Shown: piece by piece, positions 57,408 to 64,000 of the stretch
Numbering within the stretch: the first letter of the stretch is position 1
Layout of the letters: each line of letters begins with the position of its first letter
NCBI GenBank assembly: GCA_963675135.1
Contig: OY776119.1
Coordinates: 992,001-1,056,000 of the forward strand
Source of the DNA: Galeopsis tetrahit
Taxonomy: Eukaryota; Streptophyta; Magnoliopsida; Lamiales; Lamiaceae
Reading direction: 5' to 3'
DNA length: 64,000 bases
Notes under the pieces: model-generated
Told to the model about the DNA's origin: nothing
The model's input: only the letters and a program-made list of their open reading frames with translations
Database searches by the model: none
Program-made: the position numbers and the translations under genes

Positions 57408-60400
57408 TTAATTACAAGGGAACTTCACATCTATATCGCTGATTTAACAAAAAAACAAAGTGTAAACAAATTAAAATCCACTAAAAAGAAATGACATTGA
57501 ATACTTAAAAAAAATTAGTATATCCTTTTGTAGATAGAAAATATTGTGTAAGCTACTTACCGAGAGCGACCTATGGTGAATACGCCGGGACTTCTAACCA
57601 TTTCTCCGTCAAGAGATATTGCTCCACTTGTTATGAAAGGAGCTGCCTTTTGCATGTCTTCCCTTGATTTGTATACTTGTGTATTCAAGAAGAGGTTGTA
57701 AAAGAGTGTTTCTCTTAGACCGTGCCCATTTTTTGATACGAAAGATAAGTTATCGTCATCAATCATGATCATGTTTACGGCAAAACCAAGAAAACCAGGG
57801 GGGGTTTCTCCATTTATTAATCTTGGCTCTAGGAGATTGAGTCTCTGTTGAGGGTCATCAGCTACAAACTCACCAGCATATGGTCTAAAAAGAAATCCAC
57901 CAAAAAAAATAAAATTATTAGGCTGTGCAACACCCCTATGAGAATGGGAGAGACGCAGAGAAAGAAATTAGGGCAAATAACATTTTCAGCATAATTTTCG
58001 GCTTTATATACTTTAAGGGTAAAACTGTAGTTAAGGCTAGCCGTCCGTAGTTCTGTTCGTATGCGATAACCCATCTTGGCCATAGATTAGAAACGGGTCA
58101 TTAAACTTAATTTGCACCAAACATCCCATTAAGCAAGATAACCCAACTAACATGCACTTATTGAATGACATGATTATTTTAGGAAAATGCTGAAGCAAAG
58201 CATCCAAAATATGATACCTTAATTGGCTTCAAGAACAAGCTGTGGAAGCTAATTGATTAAACTGCAATATATTTTCGTAATGAGCACAAATACATACCTT
58301 AGATGATCAATACAAAAGGCGTTAAACGGGCCAACTGAAGGACTCCCGACAGACGCTGCAAATGAATGAATGCCTAAACCTTCATTTATTGACCCATCTC
58401 CGGAGTATGATTCCAGGGATTCGAGGCCTTTATTAGTATTGCAGACAACTGCTAGCATGGTTTCTAGGCCTAAATACTCTGAAAGAAGCCTGATTTACAC
58501 AAGCAAAAAACAAAAAAATGTCAACCATACACAAGTTTCATGTTTCCTCTTCCGCGGACAAACGACAAAATTTTTCAATTTCATGTAATGAAAGATTTAA
58601 TTTTTCCATTCATTAAAAAGAAACAACAGATGAATTAGACGAACCTGCTAAGGTTAGGATCATCAACTTTCCCGAGCAAAGCAACTACACCGACCACATC
58701 CTCAAATAGGAAATGAGAAGAAACCTGAGCTTCATTTGCATTATTACACAAGAGGGCAGCTGCAGAGTTCTTGAACTTTAGAATTTGTTGTATTGTTTCT
58801 TCCTTGCTGTCCACGTGTTCAAGGGTGCCATTTTCGTCTTTGAAGGAACTCGTTGTAAGATGCTTCCGAATAGCAACTGCAAGGAGAAGTAGAAAAGAAA
58901 AATAGCACTGAAAATGTAAACAAACAGAAGAACTAAAAAAAAACCCTTAGTGAGAAGATCATTCGAGAGTCGAAGAAATAGCTTAATTTGGACTAGATAC
59001 CTTCCATATCATGAATTGAGCTTTCCAATTTGTTGATATTTTCCTCTTGATGCTTGATTTCCCTCCCTAGTTCCTCCAGATCATACATGAGTTCCTGAAA
59101 CAATTACATCGATTTGTGTCATTAAAAGAAGTTCTATTAACAAACTGTATCTTTTCATTTTTAAGCTAAGAAAGCGAGTGAAACGAAACAAAAATTCATA
59201 GGCACGACGACATAAAAGAGTTAGCAAGCTCACTGTCTCAGCGGGCTGAGGCATTCCATTATCCCCTGGAAATGGAGAATTCTGTCCCTCGGGGTTATTG
59301 TTTTCCGGGGGAGTGACGGCCGAAGCACTTGAAGAATATTCAGAATGCAGCTGGCGTAGAAACAACAATACTCTTGAGCCTTGATGAATACCATAAAAAC
59401 ACGTGGAAACCCACAAACATTTACCCGTTTTTTTATAAAATTAGGAGTACAAGGGGTTCTCCAACGTACAAAATTACAAGTCACTCAAACACTGCCACTA
59501 ATACAAGATAACTTACACAATTACAAACTCAAAACACATATATCCAAGGATTAGACAATGATCTAACACAACATTCTTCAAAAGCATCAATTGTGTTGGG
59601 AATGACATTAGAAAAAGATTGCCCTATTTCTTGATTTCCAGATACCCCACGAACATTTACACGTATGTGTTACGAATTCTCAATTAGACAAGTATGAAAG
59701 TAGGTCAAGTATGGTGTAAAAAGCTGCTGCTAAAAATGGAACCTAAATCTTATTTATTGTCTACGAAAATCAGACCGTTGTATTAAGTACATAACAAATA
59801 TGAATCATGTGCTGCTAAAAATGGAACCTAAAGCTACCGGTTATGGTTTTTCTAAAATTGTAATAAATCACTTGGATCTGATGGGGCAAGCCCTGGAGGA
59901 TCAAGATCATTAAATATAACAGATACAAATATTATACGATGATTAGAAATAAGTTATTACAACGTATGCAACTATATATACCTTTTTTAAACAGAACCAA
60001 GGTTAAGAACTTTACAAGGGAGAAATTGGAAACAAATGAATAATATAAGTGTTCGGATTATATTCCAAAATTTATGAATCCCCATTACTTGAGATTTTGG
60101 GTGGAATATTTACAATATTACAGATCGAGTATGCACATTACCATTTCCATTCCTAATTTTTTTTTGAACAGCAGGGTCAATCACTGTCACAATTATAAAA
60201 AAAAACACGAAGACCAATCTAATCACTCAGATCTTCTTACAACAAAGTCTAGGGTTACCATTTCCATTCCTAATAACAAACCGAACAGCCCCTAAACGGA
60301 ATTAGCAAACTGGTTTAAACATTAAAAGCTTAAAGTAACGCTTTTGGCTTTTGAAAAAAAGAGGAAGATGGTTTGATGCAAAAATCCAATACAAAAAACA

Positions 60401-60536
60401 CAAAACGCTTTCAATCAAAATCATCAAAACAACCTTGACGCCAAGAATCTAGGGTTTCGTGTGCTTTCTCAGCCAAAAACAGTAACTGAAAGTAAGAAGA
60501 ATTAAGTCAAGCTACCTCTTCGTTGTGTGTACTCAT
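57408..60536 (-). CDS. DMS3: DMS3-like SMC-hinge protein of RNA-directed DNA methylation, C-terminally truncated
   Basis: Seven exons by GT-AG borders: 60536-60516, 59350-59234, 59094-59001, 58876-58645, 58489-58298, 57884-57561 and 57438-57408, 336 residues in one frame. Exon 3 holds the coiled coil (L-E-E-L-G-R-E-I-K-H-Q-E-E-N). Exons 4-6 hold the hinge-like domain: V-V-G-V-V-A-L-L-G-K-V-D-D, E-T-M-L-A-V-V-C, P-Y-A-G-E-F-V-A-D-D-P-Q, P-P-G-F-L-G-F-A-V-N-M-I, G-L-R-E-T-L-F-Y-N-L-F. In Arabidopsis, DMS3 joins DRD1 and RDM1 to help RNA polymerase V transcribe silenced loci. After V-K-F-P the frame ends early, but one frame over the family's C-terminal helix (Y-L-E-I-E-N-Q-L-K-E-A-K-W-K-K) continues, so one extra T near 57417-57418 seems to have removed the tail. 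Paralogue and sequencing error remain possible. Confidence 0.85.
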
Positions 60537-60670
60537 TTTCTGGTTCAGTGGGAGTGGAGCGGTGGAAGGAGAGTGAAGTTTTTTTGTGTAACCCTATTCC
60601 TTACCGTTAAAGTTGACAGTGGTCCTAATGGGCCTAGATCAAATGGGCCACTAATGGGTTACAAAATAAT

Positions 60671-61628
60671 GGCCACAGTTATATGCACACACAGACCTAT
60701 TGAGGACACTCACCGAACTTTATTTCCATCCTTCATTGCATGTGAAATGTCCTATATACACCTTGTGTGAAATTAAAAAAAAAATGAAAGATGGGTACAC
60801 CCACCAATTCCATTTAATGTCAAAATCACTCCACCATCACCATCAAAACATCCATTATTCTTCAAAAACACAAAAGACTGTATTTCGGGATTTTTTTCGG
60901 ACATATCCACATTGTCCGAAAAAAAAAGAGTTGTTCAAAAATTTTACCCCAACAAAGTGAATATGTTCGAAAGATTTTCCTAAACACTCATTGTGTTCGA
61001 AAAAAATTCCAAAATAATTTTCATTTGTCCGAAAAAAAAACGGACACGATGTTCGGGAAAAAAAATCGAATAAAGTAACTGGATTCGGAAAAAAATTTCG
61101 GACAAATTCAAAAACCAAAAAAAAATTCTAAACTCTAATTTTTCTGTTTAGATCCGTAACAAAAATTTCAAAACCCTACTTACCTTCGTTTGACGGCGAC
61201 GATGGCATAGGAGGGGGTGTGGTAGACGACTTTCTTGGAGGGAGGAGGTGGGGGCTTCTTCAATGGACGACAACGACGTCCTTCTTATTCAAACAGAGGC
61301 GACGATGTTCTTCACACAGAGCGATGACTTCTTCTTCTTCACACGGAGACAGCCACGGCGTTCTTCACACGGAGGCTGTGGCGGCTTTTTTCTTCAAACG
61401 GGGTGCGCAGCTTCGCCTGGGAGGGAGGAGGGATGGGCGGCGGCCATTGGAGTGATGGGGAGGTAGTGGTGGGTGTACTTAAATGGAGAGAGGAAGAGGA
61501 AAATTTAATTAGGGTTAAGAGGAGGAAGGGTATTTTAGGTTTTTACACGTGGGTGATCTCATCTTACGGTGTGTGTGTTTAGCCCGTAGGTGTCCTCAAT
61601 AGGTCTGTGTGTATGTATAACCGGGCCC
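60671..61628. mobile_element. Non-autonomous element with terminal inverted repeats, upstream of DMS3
   Basis: CACACAGACCTATTGAGGAC AC at about 60690 is exactly inverted at about 61590-61611, with weaker pairing outward (GTTATATGCAC against GTTATACATAC). The internal part has a GC-rich side (61190-61460) with CTTCACACGGAG-type short repeats and an A-rich side with many TGTCCGAAAAAAA units. No transposase was recognised. Target duplication unclear. It begins about 135 bases upstream of the DMS3 start codon. Confidence 0.7.
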
Positions 61629-61679
61629 TAAATCAACTAGTAGTTGTATAATGAATCTTGAAATATTTAAATTTGTTTC

Positions 61680-61946
61680 TCGGGAGTCTCTTACAAAGAT
61701 GATGTCTACAATTTCGGGATGTTGCTGACCAAAATGGTGTGTTAAAAGAAAGACTTGAGAGGAAACGACAAAAAATCTAGTCAATATTTCCCTTACTGGT
61801 TATATGATTGCTTTCAACAACACAATGACATTAAAATTGAAAAAAATGATGATGAAAACGATGGTGCAAGGAAAGTTGTTAAGAATATGACGATAGAGGC
61901 ATTGTACATAGTGCATACAGATGAGCCCCGACAATCGACCTTCAAA
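61680..61946 (+). pseudogene. LRK10-like kinase C-lobe fragment cut by CACTA-type terminus
   Basis: Encodes S-Q-Y-F-P-Y-W-L-Y-D and, in further shifted frames, M-T-I-E-A-L and the D-N-R-P-S block. At 61947, where relatives read on into M-N-K-V, the sequence changes to CACTACAAAAAATGGAG. Confidence 0.8.
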
Positions 61947-62500
61947 CACTACAAAAAATGGAGAGATTAACGATGGACTTTTTTTTGCGACGGGCGCACG
62001 TTGTCGTTTTGATTTGAATTTGTGATGGATTTTGTGACAATTTTTTTTTTAAATGAATACTTATTTCGTCTCAGGTTTGTGATGATTTTGCGACAAATTT
62101 TTATTTATTTTTTGCAACGAAAATACTTTCGTCTCAAATTTGTGACAGAGTTTTTTATATACTCCATTTTTTAATGTTAACATTTATTCTAGATTAAATT
62201 TTTTATTATGTAATATATGTATGTATAAAGTAGTTTCATATTCTAAAAGATATAATGGTATTATATTAAATGTATGAAATGAATTAAATTAAATTAGGAT
62301 ATAATGCGATTATATTAAATGTATTCTATTTTATAAAGACTATATAGATATATACATTTTCTTAAATTTGAGAATATATTTTTAATATATGATGAAATAT
62401 AATTTATATATTAAAGATAGATTTAATCATAAAATTAGAATTATGAAGTAAAGAACACAGTACAATTACAATTTATAAAAAAATATAATTTAATTTAATA
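61947..62500 (+). mobile_element. Second CACTA-type family, left terminus and partial body
   Basis: CACTACAAAAAATGGAGAGA is followed by GCGACGGGCGCACGTTGTCG and by repeated TTTGTGACAAATTT, GTGATGATTTTGCGACAAAT and TTTCGTCTCAAATTTGTGAC motifs that look subterminal. These differ from the CCGTCGG motifs of copies A and B. No right terminus seen; the sequence becomes AT-rich and then meets a LINE fragment. Confidence 0.65.
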
Positions 62501-62504
62501 GTTT

Positions 62505-62900
62505 TTGGATTGATAAGTGGGTGAGGGGAAAGAGTCTCAAAGAATTGTTTCCTAGATTGTTCCAAATCGAGTTTGTGTCACATTGTCTTGTGGCAGATAG
62601 CGTAGTTTGGGTAGGCAATTCTTGGTCATATTTTTACGTGAAAAGAGTCTTTACTTAACCATATTTCAGATGTTGTTGGCAAGTACATGAAGTCACCGAA
62701 AGAGGAAGATTCATGGTCATGGAACCCCAATTCGGATGGTGTCTAAACTGTCAACTCAGCAGCAAAGTTGATCTCGGAGGCAAATTCTTCAATGAGTCCG
62801 AGCTTGGAAGGTCTTAATTTTCTGTGGAATAGATTGGTTCTTCTTAAAGTGTCACATAAGGATATTTATGGTTTACAAGGATATTTATGGTCTTCAGAGG
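62505..62900 (+). pseudogene. LINE zf-RVT region fragment
   Basis: Starts like 53690 (F-G-L-I-S-G/W-I-D-K-W type bases) and continues with S-W-S-W-N-P-N-S-D-G-V, V-N-S-A-A-K-L-I and L-N-F-L-W-N-R-L-V-L-L-K-V-S-H, matching the W-x-W...G.(Y/F)SV.SAY....LW...(V/L)P.K(V/I) signature. Stops break it. Confidence 0.65.
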
Positions 62901-63104
62901 ATTGAAACTAGACAAGGAAGGCATATAAGGAAGAATTACAAGTTGGTGTCACATTTCAGTCAACGATAGTGTCACGTTTCTTTTACTTGTAATTGTTTTA
63001 TATAAACTAATATTGCTCGGTTACACTAGCAATGACAAGTTTCAGTTAAAGTTTGTATCATATTTCAGTCAAAACTAGTGTCAGTTTCACCTTCTTATCT
63101 AGTA

Positions 63105-63600
63105 GCTAACCCATATCAGAGATTTTGGGAATGAATTTATCAACGAGAAGTATATATATTGTGAGGATAAATCTTGAAATGCCGAATTTGAATGCCACAA
63201 CCCCGATGCAAATACTCAATCCCTCAACGACTCTGAAATGCAATATTCTCACACTTCATCCCTCTGCTCATGGAATTCATTTTTTTTCTCTAATATAGAT
63301 TTACTTATCAAGGGAATTATTAGGCATGAAATCAAATACAAGGGCACGTTTTGGATCTTTGCGCACGATATCGAAATAGCTATGTTGGTAAATTGACATG
63401 ATGGATCCTTCCAATATTTGTAATTTTTGTTCAAGAGTCTTGACCATTTCTTACCGGCCTTCCGAGTAGTTTATAATTTATATAGCCAGATTAAGGCCAG
63501 CCTGAAGCATACATTAATAGACAAAATTTTAATTGTAGATGAAAAGCCCCATCACAAAAGGAAATAAAATGATGAAACTCGTTGCGAAGATGAGCCCAGT
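63105..63600 (-). pseudogene. LRK10-like kinase fragment, decayed
   Basis: Minus strand encodes, with shifts, a membrane segment (F-A-T-S-F-I-I-L-F-P-F-V-M-G), then R-I-H-H-V-type bases (ATGATGGATCCTTCCAAT on plus), D-F-M-P-N-N-S-L-D-K, E-Y-L-H-R-G-C-G and K-I-S-D like remnants. The glycine loop and the C-lobe are missing. Confidence 0.7.
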
Positions 63601-63689
63601 AAAAGAAGAAACAAAAGGGAGAATAAAAAAGATTGAACACATCTGATCCTATATATTCCAAATCCACTCCACTACGAGACTGTTGTTTT

Positions 63690-64000
63690 TGTTCCGTCGA
63701 CCCCTATGTCCTTCCTACGAGCTCCTTCACTAGATTCTCTACCTTCTCGGCACCCCATGGTTACCCGGGTGAGGAACAATGTTTTTAAGCCTAATCCTAG
63801 GTATGGTCTCACCTTATCTGTTCATTTTGATATTGAACCTCGAACTGTGTCTCAAGCTCTTTAGGATAGTCATTGGCGAGATGCTATGTCCGTTGAGTTC
63901 CCAGCCCTTCTAAAAAATGGTACATGGGATCTGGTACCACCAGTTTCATCTCAGAATGTTGTTGGATGTAAATGGATCTTCCAGATCAAGTGCAATGCCG
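63690..64000 (+). pseudogene. Ty1/copia pol fragment: linker to reverse transcriptase start
   Basis: Frame reads H-P-M-V-T-R-V-R-N-N-V-F-K-P, a stop after V-S-Q-A-L, then H-W-R-D-A-M-S-V-E-F-P-A-L, N-G-T-W-D-L-V-P-P and V-V-G-C-K-W-I-F. This is the conserved entry to the copia RT domain (RVT_2), with an in-frame TAG at about 63862. The element continues past the window end. Confidence 0.8.

Overview
The window is nuclear DNA of a flowering plant, most likely a eudicot. It is AT-rich, its genes have GT-AG introns, and it carries plant-type receptor kinases, an RNA-directed DNA methylation gene and plant transposon families. Nothing points to a bacterium or virus. The species cannot be named from the sequence. 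All calls come from reading the sequence by eye; no database search was run.

Layout. (1) 1-5.15 kb is the 3' part of a Ty3/gypsy LTR retrotransposon of the Tat/Retand type. It holds the end of pol, a 35-bp tandem repeat, a spliced gene on the opposite strand with its own TATA box, then the LTR. (2) 5.2-12.7 kb is gene-poor, with AT-rich minisatellite-like DNA, Stowaway-type MITE remnants, an RNase H scrap, a long hairpin and a primer-binding-site/polypurine-tract retroelement remnant. (3) 12.67-14.96 kb and 31.89-34.63 kb are two copies of one segment. Each carries a terminal-exon fragment resembling NADH-glutamate synthase, followed by the 5' end of an LRK10-like receptor kinase gene. (4) Between them, 14.96-31.10 kb is a head-to-tail pair of closely related CACTA (En/Spm) transposons. 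The first begins exactly inside the receptor exon of copy 1. Each carries a tnpA-type (Transposase_24) gene and a TNP2-type gene on the minus strand. (5) 34.3-55.3 kb is a cluster of LRK10-like receptor kinases with a GUB_WAK ectodomain, a membrane segment and a non-RD kinase. There are four near-complete loci (34.3-36.8 +, 37.3-39.8 -, 43.4-45.8 -, 50.0-52.4 -) and many fragments, mixed with LINE, copia, SINE and MITE debris. (6) 57.4-60.5 kb (-) is a seven-exon homologue of DMS3, an SMC-hinge protein of RNA-directed DNA methylation, whose C-terminal tail is cut off by an apparent 1-bp insertion. (7) 60.7-64 kb holds a roughly 0.96-kb inverted-terminal-repeat element just upstream of DMS3, more kinase fragments, one cut by a different CACTA-type terminus, LINE remnants and the start of a copia reverse transcriptase region.

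How it fits together. This is a receptor-kinase cluster under birth-and-death evolution and heavily invaded by transposons. I reconstructed the exon frames of all four large kinase loci. Only the 37.3-39.8 kb gene is fully open (708 codons). The other three keep an intact kinase exon but carry separate disabling changes in the ectodomain exon. The C-terminal kinase half of the 50-kb locus is almost the same as its neighbours while the N-terminal half is not, which suggests gene conversion. The two CACTA copies are also mosaic: nearly identical over most of their length, with one sharply bounded divergent tract. I did not find a clearly new biochemical system. The strongest leads are the CACTA tandem with its subterminal-type repeats in front of the TNP2 gene, the ectodomain-broken but kinase-intact receptors, and the DMS3 gene with a transposon at its 5' edge.
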